From Psychrobacter okhotskensis (GTDB lineage: Bacteria > Pseudomonadota > Gammaproteobacteria > Pseudomonadales > Moraxellaceae): DNA of 64,000 bases. The stretch covers positions 153,511 through 217,510 of the forward strand of contig NZ_JABRVQ010000002.1 of the NCBI RefSeq assembly GCF_013248965.1. The letters are read 5' to 3'. Of this stretch, positions 35,833 through 47,180 are shown one piece after another (the stretch's first letter is position 1; every line of letters starts with the position of its first letter). The notes under the pieces are model-generated. The model made no database searches. It was given only the letters and a program-made list of their open reading frames with translations, and was not told the DNA's origin. The translations under genes were made by a program, and so were the position numbers.

Positions 35833-36948
35833 TTATTTTACTCGAATAATTTCATTCTCACGTTTTTTGGCCAATTCTTCTGCGTGCGCGCGAACCATAC
35901 CTTCTATCTCATCGACCAAATTTTCGGTATCAATCAGATGGCTTTTCTCACCCATACGGTACACCAAAGATTTTGGTGCAGCACCGACAATACCAATATC
36001 TGCTTCTTTCGCTTCACCCGGACCATTTACCTTACAGCCAATCACGGACAGGTTCATTGGCTCACGGATGTCTTCTAAACGCGACTCAAGCGCAGTCATC
36101 ACTCTAATCACATCAAACTCTTGACGCGAGCAGCTTGGACAAGCAATAAAGTTCACGCCGTTAGATCGAATATTAAGCGATTTTAAAATATCAAAACCAA
36201 TTTTAATCTCTTCTTCTGGCTCTGCTGCCAAGGAGATACGAATAGTATCACCAATACCATCTAGCAATAAGCCACCAAGAGCAATGGCTGACTTGACCGC
36301 GCCTGTGCGATAGACACCCGCTTCGGTCACGCCTAAATGCAGTGGATTGTCAATTTGAGCAGAGATAAGACGATAGGCATCCAAGGTCAAAAACACATTG
36401 CTGGCTTTGACCGAGACTTTGTATTGATCAAAGTTCAGACGCTCCAAAATATCGATATGACGCATCGCTGACTCCAGCATTGCCTCGCCAGTTGGCTCGG
36501 TATACTTACGCTGAATGTCTTTTTCTAGGGAGCCTGCATTGACGCCAATACGAATCGGAATATTGTAATGCTTGGCACAAGCGACGACTTCACGTACTTT
36601 GGCGTCGCTACCGATATTACCCGGGTTAATACGTAGACAATCCGCACCCGCTTCGGCAACCGCTAGCGCAATCTTATGATCAAAATGTACATCGGCGATC
36701 AATGGGACGCTGACCAGCTTGCGAATCTCACCAAAGGCTTTGACCGTATCCATCGTGGGTGTCGATACGCGCATCAGATCCGCGCCCGCTTCGACGCAGC
36801 GCTCAATTTGCGCCACGGTCGCTGCCACATCACAGGTGTCGGTGTTGGTCATGCTTTGCACACTAATCGGTGCATCGCCACCAATCGCAACATCACCAAC
36901 ATAGATTTTTTTGGTCAGACGACGGTTAATAGGCGATGGCATTGACAT
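35833..36948 (-). CDS. ispG: 4-hydroxy-3-methylbut-2-en-1-yl diphosphate synthase
   Basis: The penultimate step of the MEP isoprenoid pathway, converting MEcPP to HMBPP with a [4Fe-4S] cluster. It is 371 aa. Seen: [34 protein letters not shown] and the iron-sulfur Cys residues in [12 protein letters not shown] and GCKVNGPGE. It sits between rodZ and hisS in conserved order. Confidence 0.98.
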   Translation of the reverse strand: MSMPSPINRRLTKKIYVGDVAIGGDAPISVQSMTNTDTCDVAATVAQIERCVEAGADLMRVSTPTMDTVKAFGEIRKLVSVPLIADVHFDHKIALAVAEAGADCLRINPGNIGSDAKVREVVACAKHYNIPIRIGVNAGSLEKDIQRKYTEPTGEAMLESAMRHIDILERLNFDQYKVSVKASNVFLTLDAYRLISAQIDNPLHLGVTEAGVYRTGAVKSAIALGGLLLDGIGDTIRISLAAEPEEEIKIGFDILKSLNIRSNGVNFIACPSCSRQEFDVIRVMTALESRLEDIREPMNLSVIGCKVNGPGEAKEADIGIVGAAPKSLVYRMGEKSHLIDTENLVDEIEGMVRAHAEELAKKRENEIIRVK

Positions 36949-37009
36949 ACATAAATCCTTTAATCAGAACTGAAAAAACAATAGGCGAAGAGGTAAAAAG
37001 GCAGAAAGA

Positions 37010-37834
37010 CTAAGGAGCCAACTCAAAACTGGCCTGCTTATCCGTAGCATAGGTATCTAAGGCGACGGCTTCTTGATTGAGCATTAAGCTGACGTTATCG
37101 ACATTATCAATCTGCACATTAAATGGTGGCATGCCTGACAATTGGTAGTCACCAGCTGTCTGCGCGCCATTCATCAAGTTGCTACCAGAAGCGTCAGTAA
37201 TACTAATAACGGCATTATCCGTAATCTTGATATCCAAAGCCGCCACACTGGTATTGGCATCACCGCCCAAATTTAGTGCAGAGCCAGACGCGCCGACCCC
37301 ATTGGCATCGGTGTTGACTGCAGCACCTTGTGCTTGCTCTATGGCTGAGATATCCTCGACAGCTGCCGCTGGCTCTTGGTTATTCTCTTTGCTCGCATTG
37401 CTCACCATACGAAATAAAAATATCGCTAAGATGATTAGCGCGATAACGCCTATGATTAATAGGGGGTTAAAGCGAATACGGTTGTGCGTATCACGCTGCA
37501 ATGTACCCATTGGGCGCAAAGGCGTGTCTATATTGCTTGCCGACTGGGCTTTTAGCTCTTTGGGATAAGCGGCATCGAAACTGCTCGCTATTTTTACCGG
37601 ATCTAAGCCCAAAAATTTGGCATAATTAATCGCAAAACCACGAGCAAAAGCCGCTTGCGGTAGCTCAGAGAAGTTTTCACTCTCTAGCGCTTGCAAATGA
37701 CGCTTTAAAATAAATAGCTCAGCTGCCACCTCTTCTAAGCTGATTTGTTTATTTTTTCGGGCTTGCTGCAATACGGCACCAAATGATCCCTGCGGGTTAG
37801 ATTGAGTGTTTGATGATGGGGTGATCATTTCCAT
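37010..37834 (-). CDS. rodZ: RodZ-like cytoskeletal membrane protein
   Basis: Links MreB to the cell-wall machinery and helps set rod shape. It is 274 aa: an N-terminal helix-turn-helix of the RodZ type (LQQARKNKQISLEEVAAEL, residues 22-40), a membrane helix (about 123-144), a low-complexity Ala/Asn linker and a C-terminal DUF4115-type beta domain. It overlaps pilW: the ATG at 37834 lies inside the last pilW codons, and a second ATG at 37828 forms an ATGA overlap with the pilW stop. AGAGG upstream fits the first ATG. Confidence 0.93.
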   Translation of the reverse strand: MEMITPSSNTQSNPQGSFGAVLQQARKNKQISLEEVAAELFILKRHLQALESENFSELPQAAFARGFAINYAKFLGLDPVKIASSFDAAYPKELKAQSASNIDTPLRPMGTLQRDTHNRIRFNPLLIIGVIALIILAIFLFRMVSNASKENNQEPAAAVEDISAIEQAQGAAVNTDANGVGASGSALNLGGDANTSVAALDIKITDNAVISITDASGSNLMNGAQTAGDYQLSGMPPFNVQIDNVDNVSLMLNQEAVALDTYATDKQASFELAP

Positions 37835-38772
37835 GGTGCCTCTGGATTATTAAGCCAAGTCTTAAGTTGTTTTGCCTCATCGCTTAACGGGTAAGCCGAT
37901 AAAAGCTGCTGTGCCAATTGTTGGCGCGTTGTCTTGTTGTTTTGTACAGCGGCAATTTTGATGCCTTGCAACAGTAAGCGTGGGCTAATACCCTGCCCTT
38001 GTACCAGCATCAAAGTCTCGTCATAGAGCCGCTGCGCTTGCTGCACACGCTGCTGCTCAAGCAATAAGTCTACCAATTCAATATGGGCAATAATACTATT
38101 GCGATTGCCATCTAATGCCCGCAAGAATGCTTTGGCTGCTGCTGGATGATCATTGAGTTGCAGATAGGTGCGACCCAAGTTTTCTAGCGCGCCAATACGG
38201 CCTTCGTAACCCAATGCTGCACCGGCGATTTCAAACTGCGCCGCCGCTTCTTGGTAACGCTTCATTTGCGACAAATAAACGCCGTAATTATTGTGCGCTT
38301 GCTCAAAATCTTTATCAAGCGCGATGGCTTTTTTAAAATACTGGTCGGCTTTTTCAAGATTGATGCGGCTGCCTTCTTGCTGCAACAAAACGCCCATCAT
38401 ATCATAGGCTGGCGCGTAACGGCTATCAGCAGCAAAGGCTTTTTCTAACTGACGCTGCGCGGTATCAAGCTCGTTTTTGCGGATATATTGCGCAGCAAGC
38501 GAGGTGCGCACACGAGCGATTTCTTGTTGATCCAAGTTGCGATTGTCACTCGGTCGCGTGGACGTTTGATAAGGGGTGCTACCCGTTAGATCATTGGTCG
38601 TCGTGCTTTGACAGCCGCTCACTAGCAAGCCTGCCAATGCACTTGCCAGCAGCATACGCTTTGGCGTAGTCAGTGACTCAAGCGCTGATATCAACGGCTT
38701 GAATGCCGAAAGAAAGGGTTTTTGATATTTGAACTGACAAGAATCTTTAGAAGTCATCATAGCCGCCATCAT
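37825..38772 (-). CDS. pilW: Type IV pilus biogenesis/stability lipoprotein PilW (PilF)
   Basis: An outer-membrane lipoprotein that assists assembly of the PilQ secretin. It is 315 aa with a lipobox LVSGC (Cys54) and at least five TPR units (DTAQRQLEKAFAADSRYAPAY, YFKKAIALDKDFEQAHNNYGVYL and others). The n-region before the hydrophobic core is unusually long (~40 residues), so a later start is possible, for example the Met40 codon. It is translationally coupled to rodZ through overlapping codons. Confidence 0.92.
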   Translation of the reverse strand: MMAAMMTSKDSCQFKYQKPFLSAFKPLISALESLTTPKRMLLASALAGLLVSGCQSTTTNDLTGSTPYQTSTRPSDNRNLDQQEIARVRTSLAAQYIRKNELDTAQRQLEKAFAADSRYAPAYDMMGVLLQQEGSRINLEKADQYFKKAIALDKDFEQAHNNYGVYLSQMKRYQEAAAQFEIAGAALGYEGRIGALENLGRTYLQLNDHPAAAKAFLRALDGNRNSIIAHIELVDLLLEQQRVQQAQRLYDETLMLVQGQGISPRLLLQGIKIAAVQNNKTTRQQLAQQLLSAYPLSDEAKQLKTWLNNPEAPWK

Positions 38773-39056
38773 AAAACTGTGGTTCAGTACAGAGGATCAA
38801 AGAAGCATCAGTTTAATAGATTTAGCCCCCATAAGTACAATTTAGTTACTATTAATTGTGGTCTTCATGATTATTAGCCGTTGTGACTACAATTTTATTA
38901 CCGTTGTGATGGATAAAAGACAGCTAATGAGTAGAAATTGATAGATTGTTCATCACTTTTATCCATATCGTCTTTAATTATTGACACCAGTCTAAACGGT
39001 TGATACCGCCCCTATCCATGCTACTTTAAACCATTAATATTACAAACGGCATCACC

Positions 39057-40286
39057 CTAAACGTTTTCACGGTCTTTGATACTTTGCTGCCACGCCGCTG
39101 AGCGACGTGTTCTATCAGCCACTTGTCCGACTAATTGACCGCAGGCCGCATCAATATCATCACCACGGGTTTGGCGAATCGTACAGACAAATCCTGCTTG
39201 GCTCAAAATATCACTAAAGGCATGAATACGATTGTTGCTTGATTTGTCGTAATTGGCATGTGGAAATGGATTAAATGGTATCAGATTAATTTTGCTTGGC
39301 AAATCACCTAGTAAAGCAACCAATTGATGAGCGTGCTCGTTGCTATCATTGACACCATCAAGCATCACATATTCAATGGTCACATGCTTTTTATGGCGCG
39401 GATTCACGTCATAAACATAATTGCGAGCGGCTGCCATCAACTCTTCTAACGGGTATTTCTTATTAATCGGCACTAGCTCATTACGCAGCTCATCATTGGG
39501 TGCGTGCAGTGAAATCGCCAGTGCCACATCGATATCTTGTGCCAACTGATACATTTTTGGCACGACGCCTGAGGTTGATAATGTCACCCGACGCTTTGAC
39601 AAACCGTAGGCGTGATCACTCAGCATCAGCTCCATCGAGCCAACCACTGGCTTATAGTTTAGTAGTGGCTCGCCCATGCCCATCATCACCACGTTGGTCA
39701 CGTTATTTTCCCACAAGCTATGATCAACGTTGTCTAAACTGTCATTTTCATCAGTCATATAAGAAGCATTAGCTACCCAAAGCTGTCCGATGATTTCAGC
39801 TGCCGTCAAATCCCGCTCAAAGCCCTGTTTGCCAGTACTACAGAAACTACAATCTAACGCACAGCCAACTTGTGAAGACACGCACAAAGTCTTACGGCCG
39901 TTTACTTTGCTGTCATCTGCTGGAATCAGTACCGTCTCAACCAAAGAGCCGCCAGTGACTTCGAATACCCATTTGCGCGTACCATCATCACTATATTGAC
40001 GATGAATCACTTTTGGCGGAACGACGCAAGCATTGGCTGACAGTTTATCGCGCAGTGACTTACTCAGATTGGTCATCTGCTCAAAATCTGTGACGCCGTG
40101 CTGATATATCCATTTAACCACTTGCGTCGCTCGAAACGGCTTTTCGCCAATACTCTTAAAGTAATCGGCCAATTGCGCTTGTGTCATCCCCAATAGATTG
40201 GTCTTGGCCTGCGCTTCATCTACTAGCTTAATACTACTCATAGGCTTAGTAGGTACGTGCTGGATGGGTGTTTGAACAGTTGACAT
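39057..40286 (-). CDS. rlmN: Dual-specificity RNA methyltransferase RlmN
   Basis: A radical SAM enzyme methylating C2 of A2503 in 23S rRNA and A37 of certain tRNAs. It is 409 aa. Seen: [14 protein letters not shown] with the CxxxCxxC cluster, [43 protein letters not shown] and the C-terminal [17 protein letters not shown] with the catalytic Cys. A 40-residue N-terminal extension precedes [10 protein letters not shown]. It precedes pilW as in related genomes. Confidence 0.98.
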   Translation of the reverse strand: MSTVQTPIQHVPTKPMSSIKLVDEAQAKTNLLGMTQAQLADYFKSIGEKPFRATQVVKWIYQHGVTDFEQMTNLSKSLRDKLSANACVVPPKVIHRQYSDDGTRKWVFEVTGGSLVETVLIPADDSKVNGRKTLCVSSQVGCALDCSFCSTGKQGFERDLTAAEIIGQLWVANASYMTDENDSLDNVDHSLWENNVTNVVMMGMGEPLLNYKPVVGSMELMLSDHAYGLSKRRVTLSTSGVVPKMYQLAQDIDVALAISLHAPNDELRNELVPINKKYPLEELMAAARNYVYDVNPRHKKHVTIEYVMLDGVNDSNEHAHQLVALLGDLPSKINLIPFNPFPHANYDKSSNNRIHAFSDILSQAGFVCTIRQTRGDDIDAACGQLVGQVADRTRRSAAWQQSIKDRENV

Positions 40287-40508
40287 AATAGGTAACCTTT
40301 TTGCATAAGCTTAGATAAGCACTGCAATTATTTGTATGAATGTTGCCACGAGCAATGCATGAGCAATCCGTTATGAGCGCATTTCCTATCGATAACTAAT
40401 AGCTGATAAAAATATGCTGATAAGGGATTGATAATGCTCAGTAAATACAATAATGAGGGAAGTCGCTAAAAATTTCAATGAATAATACAGATTATTATAA
40501 TAGCTAAA

Positions 40509-40536
40509 ACGGCTTATACCAAAAGATATAAGCCGT
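40509..40536 (-). terminator. Likely terminator of ndk
   Basis: A perfect 10-bp stem ACGGCTTATA/TATAAGCCGT (40509-40518 with 40527-40536), 65 bp beyond the ndk stop. On the minus strand it is followed by only a short T-run, so efficiency is uncertain. Confidence 0.6.
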
Positions 40537-40600
40537 CTCGCCACACTAATTATTAATCAGCGCTATTGTTTATAATAGCGGCTGCTAATAAAAACTGTTA

Positions 40601-41032
40601 CTAACGCGTACGTGCACACACTTCTTCTTCATTAAAGAAGTAGCTGATTTCACGTGCTGCTGATTCAGCTGAATCTGAACCATGAACGGCATTTTCGTCG
40701 ATGCTGCTAGCAAAATCAGCACGGATAGTGCCTTCAGCGGCGTCTTTTGGGTTAGTAGCGCCCATGATATCACGATGCTTAGCGATAGCATTTTCGCCTT
40801 CTAATACTGATACCAACACTGGACCTGAAGTCATAAATGACACTAGGTCATTATAAAATGGACGTTCAGCATGCTCAGCGTAAAAACCACCTGCTTTTTT
40901 GTCATCTAATTGCATCATTTTAGCTGCAACAATTTTTAGACCTGATTTTTCAAAACGGTCGTAGATAGCGCCGATGTTATTGCCAGCAACTGCGTCAGGT
41001 TTGATGATAGATAAAGTACGTTCGTTAGCCAT
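40601..41032 (-). CDS. ndk: Nucleoside diphosphate kinase
   Basis: Balances nucleoside triphosphates. It is 143 aa. Seen: [18 protein letters not shown], the [14 protein letters not shown] core, [19 protein letters not shown], and the active-site His in [21 protein letters not shown] sits 8 bp before the ATG. It lies upstream of rlmN, as in many gammaproteobacteria. Confidence 0.98.
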   Translation of the reverse strand: MANERTLSIIKPDAVAGNNIGAIYDRFEKSGLKIVAAKMMQLDDKKAGGFYAEHAERPFYNDLVSFMTSGPVLVSVLEGENAIAKHRDIMGATNPKDAAEGTIRADFASSIDENAVHGSDSAESAAREISYFFNEEEVCARTR

Positions 41033-41483
41033 GAAAAACTCCTAATAAATAAAAAATAAAATGAAAAATTCAATAAGAAATGAAATAGTAAAAGGGTTAT
41101 TTTATCTCTGACCACAATGTTGACTTAGGCTAATTTAAACCACTCATTGCTCATCAATACGAAAACATGAGCGCCAACACCAGATTGCTGCCTATTATAA
41201 TGATTAGCGCTATAAATGATAGGGTTAATTTATGACCGCACCTTGCATAAAAGTAAATTTATAAAGGCGGCATATCTTAAGACAAAGTAAGTATCCGTCA
41301 ATAGCAGGTACTTACCCTACTTATCCAATCACTGACCATCTTTGTCCTTTATGAGCATGGGACTGGCTAAGCAAAAACGCTATACAAACACTATTAGCGA
41401 AAAAACCCTCAACATATAAGGCTAAGGGTTTTCGTTAATACGAAGCTATGCAGATCACTGCTTTCAAGCAAGGCTAAAAACAA
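41033..41483. other. Gap upstream of ndk
   Basis: 451 bp with no gene visible. It contains the terminator at 41402-41432 belonging to the LprI-like gene, and the ndk promoter presumably lies near 41050-41150, where the sequence is AT-rich. I see no other structure. Confidence 0.4.
41402..41432 (-). terminator. Terminator of the LprI-like gene
   Basis: An 8-bp stem AAAACCCT/AGGGTTTT (41402-41409 with 41425-41432), followed on the minus strand by a T-run, 52 bp after the gene's stop codon. Confidence 0.7.
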
Positions 41484-41903
41484 CTACTCGCCTAGGCGGC
41501 TGTCTCGACAACTGCCCGCATTACATTCACGCACCCGCTCATTTAAGAAGTTAACGCGACTGGTCGTCGTGCGAGTGGCACAGCCCATATTAACAAAAAA
41601 TCCATTTTCATCATCATGATAGCTACAACGATCATCACGCTCACGTATCCAAGCCAGTTGTCCACGTTTTAGCGTGGATTTTTGCTTTTTATTGAGCTGT
41701 TTGCTCAACTTATTATAAGAGTTATTCAGCTCTTTATCGGCTTGCAAATATACCTTTGTTAAACAGTACAAACCATCAAAGTCATTATTAGGATTATCAC
41801 AATTTTCAGCGCCCCAAGAAAGCATAGGTATCATAAAAGCTGCAGAAGTTAACAGCGCTAAAGATGTCTTGCGAACGGAATGCTTAAGAATATTCGTTTT
41901 CAT
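41484..41903 (-). CDS. LprI-like (DUF1311) secreted protein
   Basis: A small Cys-rich periplasmic protein of the DUF1311/LprI family, some members of which inhibit lysozyme. Using the ATG at 41903 (AGGAAAA 5 bp upstream) it is 139 aa; the longer frame begins at 41951. Seen: a signal peptide ending near SWGAENC, then LYCLTKVYLQADKELNNSYNKL and LKRGQLAWIRERDDRC, the typical DUF1311 core with paired Cys. The function is not proven for this branch. Confidence 0.85.
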   Translation of the reverse strand: MKTNILKHSVRKTSLALLTSAAFMIPMLSWGAENCDNPNNDFDGLYCLTKVYLQADKELNNSYNKLSKQLNKKQKSTLKRGQLAWIRERDDRCSYHDDENGFFVNMGCATRTTTSRVNFLNERVRECNAGSCRDSRLGE

Positions 41904-42005
41904 CACGTTTTCCTTTTCGTGTATTGATAAAATTAAAGCCACTGATGACATAATACACCGAATTAAACCAAAATAATGTTAGCAAGTCTATTTTTTCATG
42001 CAAAA

Positions 42006-42034
42006 AAAACCCCAATGCTCAGCACTGGGGTTTT
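42006..42034 (-). terminator. Terminator of purA
   Basis: A perfect 9-bp stem AAAACCCCA/TGGGGTTTT (42006-42014 with 42026-42034), with eight T residues after it on the minus strand, 42 bp beyond the purA stop. Confidence 0.88.
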
Positions 42035-42075
42035 ATCGCTCAATCTACCTATTAATAGTAGTTTTTTAACACTAC

Positions 42076-43374
<1,299 letters not shown>

Positions 43375-43563
43375 TTACCTTTATGTATTGAGGTGTGTGC
43401 AATAACGGTTAAAAAACTAAAATGATGTTAAAACTGCTTATAACCTAAGACAGTTTTAAGGTATTTACTATCTGTTTTGCTAAGTACTAACGTATTTTTC
43501 GAAAGCGCTTAGCATGATGATTTTTTCTTACACTGGCGGCTATTTACTTAAAATCTGCTGCAG

Positions 43564-44859
43564 CTAAAGGGTTTTTAGTTGCCACTGATTATCAGCAAAA
43601 TCCAAACGGTGCGTGACATCTGCGGGACTATCTTGCGCATCTAATGGCATGGTAACGCGGTAGCCTTGCTGACGTAAGCTTTCAACTTGTTGTAACAACG
43701 TCTGCTTTTGAGTCTTATCAGCATTGTGCAAGGCGGCATAATCCACCAATACAATACTTGGCGCATCAAGCTGCGTATGGGCAAGCAAACGACTGACATC
43801 CATACTAAAACCGGTCGCTTCACGTGGCTGCTGGCTATAACTTTGCATACCATCAAAACGCCCACCGCGTACTAGCGGCTGGGTCTCACTATTGATATAG
43901 CCGTTAAAGACAATACCCGTATGATAATGATAGCCTGACAGTTCTGTCACATCGATACTGACCGGACACTGCCACTTCTCTTGCAGATGGGCAGTTAGGC
44001 GCTGTAACTCGTCAACAGCAGTAGCAATCTGTGTATCCTGCTGCGCCGTCGCTGACAATTTTGCCAATAAATGCGCCATATCATGACCAAAACGTGCCAA
44101 TGCGTAAAAGTCATCGCCCATCGGTAACGCTTGGCAGACGCGCTTTAGCTCTGGCAAATTCTTATTGGCATACAAGTTCATCAATTGCTGAGTATCATGC
44201 TCAGGCAATTCGGCCAATTCAGCCAAACGCTTGAATATCGCTACGTGACCCAAATCGATGTGTAGCGCGGCACTCATATTGAGACTATTGAGCATCGTAA
44301 ACAACACATCTATCAGCTCAATATCTGCCGCAAGCGAGGCGCAACCAAATATCTCAGCACCTAATTGCAACGGTGTGCGCGAACCAAAAAGTCCTGACGG
44401 CAAAGTGTGAATCACATCTCCCGCGTAGCAGTAACGCGCGATACCTGTGCCGCCGTGATGCGCATCAATACGCAAAATCTGCGGAGTAATATCCGCGCGC
44501 ACACCCATTAGGCGACCGGTCAGCTGATCGATGATTTTAAAGGTTTGACGCTTTAGATCTTCTGAGGCATCACTGAGCAGCGACTCAGTAAACTCAATCA
44601 TCGGTGGATTGACCAACTGATAGCCATGCGTAATCAGTTGCTGTGTAAGCTTGTGCCTGAGCACTTCTTGTTTTTGGGCATCTTCAAACAATACATCGAC
44701 CACCCCATCAGGCAGCAACCAGCTGTTGGCAACATCGCTGGCGAAATTGCTCAAATAAGGTAAACGGTTGGGTGCGGCGTTGTGATCAGCGGACTGAGTC
44801 GCTGCTTTGTTGGCAATATTTGACTGGACAGGTTTTGCAGAATCAGAACTGACAGACAC
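43564..44859 (-). CDS. hisZ: ATP phosphoribosyltransferase regulatory subunit
   Basis: A HisRS-like paralogue that activates the short-form HisG in histidine synthesis. It is 431 aa. Seen: LPDGVVDVLFEDAQKQEVLRH, the MIEFTESLL region, MGVRADITPQILRID and GGRFDGM, while the C-terminal anticodon-binding domain of HisS is missing, as expected. The start is GTG at 44859 with AGGAT upstream. A ~30-residue unstructured N-terminus is present. hisG is not in the window. Confidence 0.95.
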   Translation of the reverse strand: MSVSSDSAKPVQSNIANKAATQSADHNAAPNRLPYLSNFASDVANSWLLPDGVVDVLFEDAQKQEVLRHKLTQQLITHGYQLVNPPMIEFTESLLSDASEDLKRQTFKIIDQLTGRLMGVRADITPQILRIDAHHGGTGIARYCYAGDVIHTLPSGLFGSRTPLQLGAEIFGCASLAADIELIDVLFTMLNSLNMSAALHIDLGHVAIFKRLAELAELPEHDTQQLMNLYANKNLPELKRVCQALPMGDDFYALARFGHDMAHLLAKLSATAQQDTQIATAVDELQRLTAHLQEKWQCPVSIDVTELSGYHYHTGIVFNGYINSETQPLVRGGRFDGMQSYSQQPREATGFSMDVSRLLAHTQLDAPSIVLVDYAALHNADKTQKQTLLQQVESLRQQGYRVTMPLDAQDSPADVTHRLDFADNQWQLKTL

Positions 44860-45337
44860 AATAAATCCTTGTTTGGCGTATCGCTTACCAAAAACGCGGT
44901 ACTGATGCGGTACTTAAAGGTTATCTTTACAATTGCATTGACGCTGGGCGTTTTTATTTTTAACGCGCAACATCGTTGACCCAATTATTTATAAACAAAC
45001 TAGGTAACCGCAAAAGGGTGAGTAATAAGTATAAGTTCGGACGATAAGACGAGTATCTTTATGCGCTAATAAACGACGATAAATAATCAAGGCACTTTAT
45101 GCTTTAGTTTAGCATAGCAGTTAAGGTTCGCCTAGTGACAATTCGCCACAATCAGCATCTAATTTCGGGACATCGCTGCTACAAAGACAACGATTATATT
45201 CACCTTAGATACATCGCTGTGCGCCTAAGAATGTTAACATTATCCCTGTATAATAAAGACAGTCATGAGCATGGTGAGAACCACGCCTTCGATCCAGACT
45301 ATGGTACACTACCCTATATTTTTATCTCGGAAGCCTT
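44860..45337. other. Divergent intergenic region, hisZ and DUF2237 gene
   Basis: 478 bp between divergent genes. I see no gene or repeat. TATAAT near 45249 (CTGTATAATAAAG) is a possible -10 for the DUF2237 gene, with no good -35 at the proper distance. Confidence 0.35.
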
Positions 45338-45727
45338 ATGTCATCTGATTATCATCCAAACCCAGCCATCAACCAAAGCAACGTTTTAGGCACTGCTCTT
45401 GCCAGTTGTTGCTTTGATCCTATCACCGGTTTTTATCGCAATGGCTTTTGTCATACTGGCAATCACGATGTCGGTCAACATACCGTTTGCGCCAAGATGA
45501 CCAGTGAGTTTTTAAACTTCTCTGCCAGTCGTGGCAACGATCTGATTACCCCGCTACCTGAGTATAACTTTGCAGGTCTACAGCCTGGTGATTATTGGTG
45601 TATCTGCGCGCTACGTTGGGTCGAAGCATTAGACTTCGATATCGCACCACCAATAAAACTCGAAGCGTGTCACGAAAGCTTATTGAGCTTAGTCGATATC
45701 GACACCCTAAAAAGCTATGCGCTGTAA
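45338..45727 (+). CDS. DUF2237 family protein
   Basis: A 129-aa protein of the uncharacterised DUF2237 family. Seen: NVLGTALASCCFDPITGFYRNGFC, HTVCAKMTSEFLNFSASRGNDLITP, GLQPGDYWCICALRWVEAL and PPIKLEACHE. The many conserved Cys residues suggest metal binding or a redox role. It is soluble, with no signal peptide. Its stop codon lies inside the first unit of a 7-bp tandem repeat. Confidence 0.88.
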   Translation: MSSDYHPNPAINQSNVLGTALASCCFDPITGFYRNGFCHTGNHDVGQHTVCAKMTSEFLNFSASRGNDLITPLPEYNFAGLQPGDYWCICALRWVEALDFDIAPPIKLEACHESLLSLVDIDTLKSYAL

Positions 45728-45766
45728 TGGTTAATGGTTAATGGTTAATGGTTAATGGTTAATGGT
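45725..45766. repeat. Six tandem 7-bp repeats overlapping the DUF2237 stop codon
   Basis: TAATGGT repeated six times without change. The first TAA is the stop codon of the DUF2237 gene, so copy-number change would not alter the protein; it would alter the spacing to the following corA gene. Confidence 0.95.
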
Positions 45767-45895
45767 TATTACTTCACAATAACTGCTTTTTAATAATGGC
45801 TTGTTTTTAATAAATGACGGCCGTGATAATGATAGTGGCTAAACGGATAAAGAGGTTTGCTTGGCGCGGGCTTTTATTTTATTAAAGGAGGGTGT

Positions 45896-47110
45896 ATGGA
45901 CAATGATGATGACCAATTGATCAAAAAAACGGCGCGTATTACACCTGAGTCTAATGTCAGTCGTATTTATGCCGATATGCACGACGAGCATCTCTATTTA
46001 GACAATTATGACAGCTATATCTACGGCGATACTGACGCCACTGCCGAAGATACGATTGAGACCATGACGGTCTATGATCCAGACTCTGAGCGTTATGAAG
46101 ATATCGAATATAGCAGCACAGATGAAGTGGTCAGCTGTTACTCCTACTCGCGTAAAACTGGCGAAAAACTCGATCAAATAGCCCTAAATGACGTCAATCG
46201 CTGTTTGAGCAACAATGGTCAATTTGTCTGGCTCGGTCTGTATGATCCTAGCTTAGAAACCATGGTCAAAGTTCAAGACGCTTTTGGTTTACATGAGCTG
46301 GCGATTGAAGATGCTTTTGCCGATCATCAGCGCGCCAAAGTCGAAAACTACGACAACGATATGGTGTTTGTGGTGCTGCGTACGGCGAAACTTGAAGACA
46401 ATGTCATTCGCTACGGTACGACAGCGATATTTATGGGCAAAAACTACCTGATTACCATTCGTAATGGCCCATCCAACTCTTACGCTCCTGTGCGTGAACA
46501 TTGCCATCGTCGTCCTGAAAAGCTGCGTATGGGACCGATATTTGTCTTGCATGCTATTCTCGATTTTATCGTGGATAACTATATGCCGATTACCGATCGT
46601 TTGGGTCGCTACTTGCGTGAGCAGGAACGCTATGTATTTACTTACGAGTTCGATAAAAGCACCCTAAAAAACCTCTATGAGCTCAAATCGCAGCTGGTAC
46701 ACATGCGTGCCATTATTTTACCAGTGCAAGACATCTGTAGCTTCTTTATCAATCACAAAAAGAGCGAGTTAATCTCAGGGTTCTCGCAAGCAGCCAAGCC
46801 TTACTTTCGCGACGTCAATGACCATCTATTGCACTCTTTAGATGCCATCAATGGTCTCAATGAAATGCTCAGCGTCGTGATGAATACCTATATGGCAATG
46901 GTCAATATGGGACAGAACGAAGTCGTACGTAAGCTTGCGGCGTGGGCGGGTATTTTAGCCGTTCCGACAGCGATTGCGGGTATTTACGGGATGAACTTTG
47001 ATTTTATGCCCGAGCTCCATTGGAAATACTCTTACCTTGTCATCATGGCAGTGATCATCGCTTTATGTAGTTACTTATATTACAACTTTAAAAGATTAAA
47101 ATGGCTGTAA
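45896..47110 (+). CDS. corA: CorA-family magnesium/cobalt transporter
   Basis: A pentameric inner-membrane divalent-cation channel. The start is the ATG at 45896 with AAAGGAGGGTGT directly before it; the longer frame from 45857 lacks a ribosome site. Seen: an acidic N-terminus, the long cytoplasmic alpha/beta domain, a stalk helix, and two C-terminal helices with the pore motif YGMNFDFMPEL, ending in basic KRLKWL. It is ~404 aa, longer than E. coli CorA (316 aa) because of the acidic N-terminal extension, as in other long CorA proteins. Confidence 0.93.
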   Translation: MDNDDDQLIKKTARITPESNVSRIYADMHDEHLYLDNYDSYIYGDTDATAEDTIETMTVYDPDSERYEDIEYSSTDEVVSCYSYSRKTGEKLDQIALNDVNRCLSNNGQFVWLGLYDPSLETMVKVQDAFGLHELAIEDAFADHQRAKVENYDNDMVFVVLRTAKLEDNVIRYGTTAIFMGKNYLITIRNGPSNSYAPVREHCHRRPEKLRMGPIFVLHAILDFIVDNYMPITDRLGRYLREQERYVFTYEFDKSTLKNLYELKSQLVHMRAIILPVQDICSFFINHKKSELISGFSQAAKPYFRDVNDHLLHSLDAINGLNEMLSVVMNTYMAMVNMGQNEVVRKLAAWAGILAVPTAIAGIYGMNFDFMPELHWKYSYLVIMAVIIALCSYLYYNFKRLKWL

Positions 47111-47127
47111 TATAAAATCGTTAGTGT

Positions 47128-47159
47128 AAAAAAGGGCTGCCATTGGCAACCCTTTTTTT
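47128..47159 (+). terminator. Terminator of corA
   Basis: An AAAAAAGGG-rich stem pairing with CCCTTTTTTT around TGCCATTGGCA (47128-47141 with 47145-47159), 18 bp after the corA stop. It lies between convergent genes and may serve both. Confidence 0.88.
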
Positions 47160-47180
47160 ATGCTAATTCTACATCAATTA

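Noticed and set aside
45135..45389. 84-codon frame overlapping the start of the DUF2237 gene
   Set aside because: A different frame with no ribosome site; the DUF2237 frame has clear family motifs.
45725..45766. Phase-variable coding repeat
   Set aside because: The stop codon is the first repeat unit, so unit changes cannot alter the protein frame.
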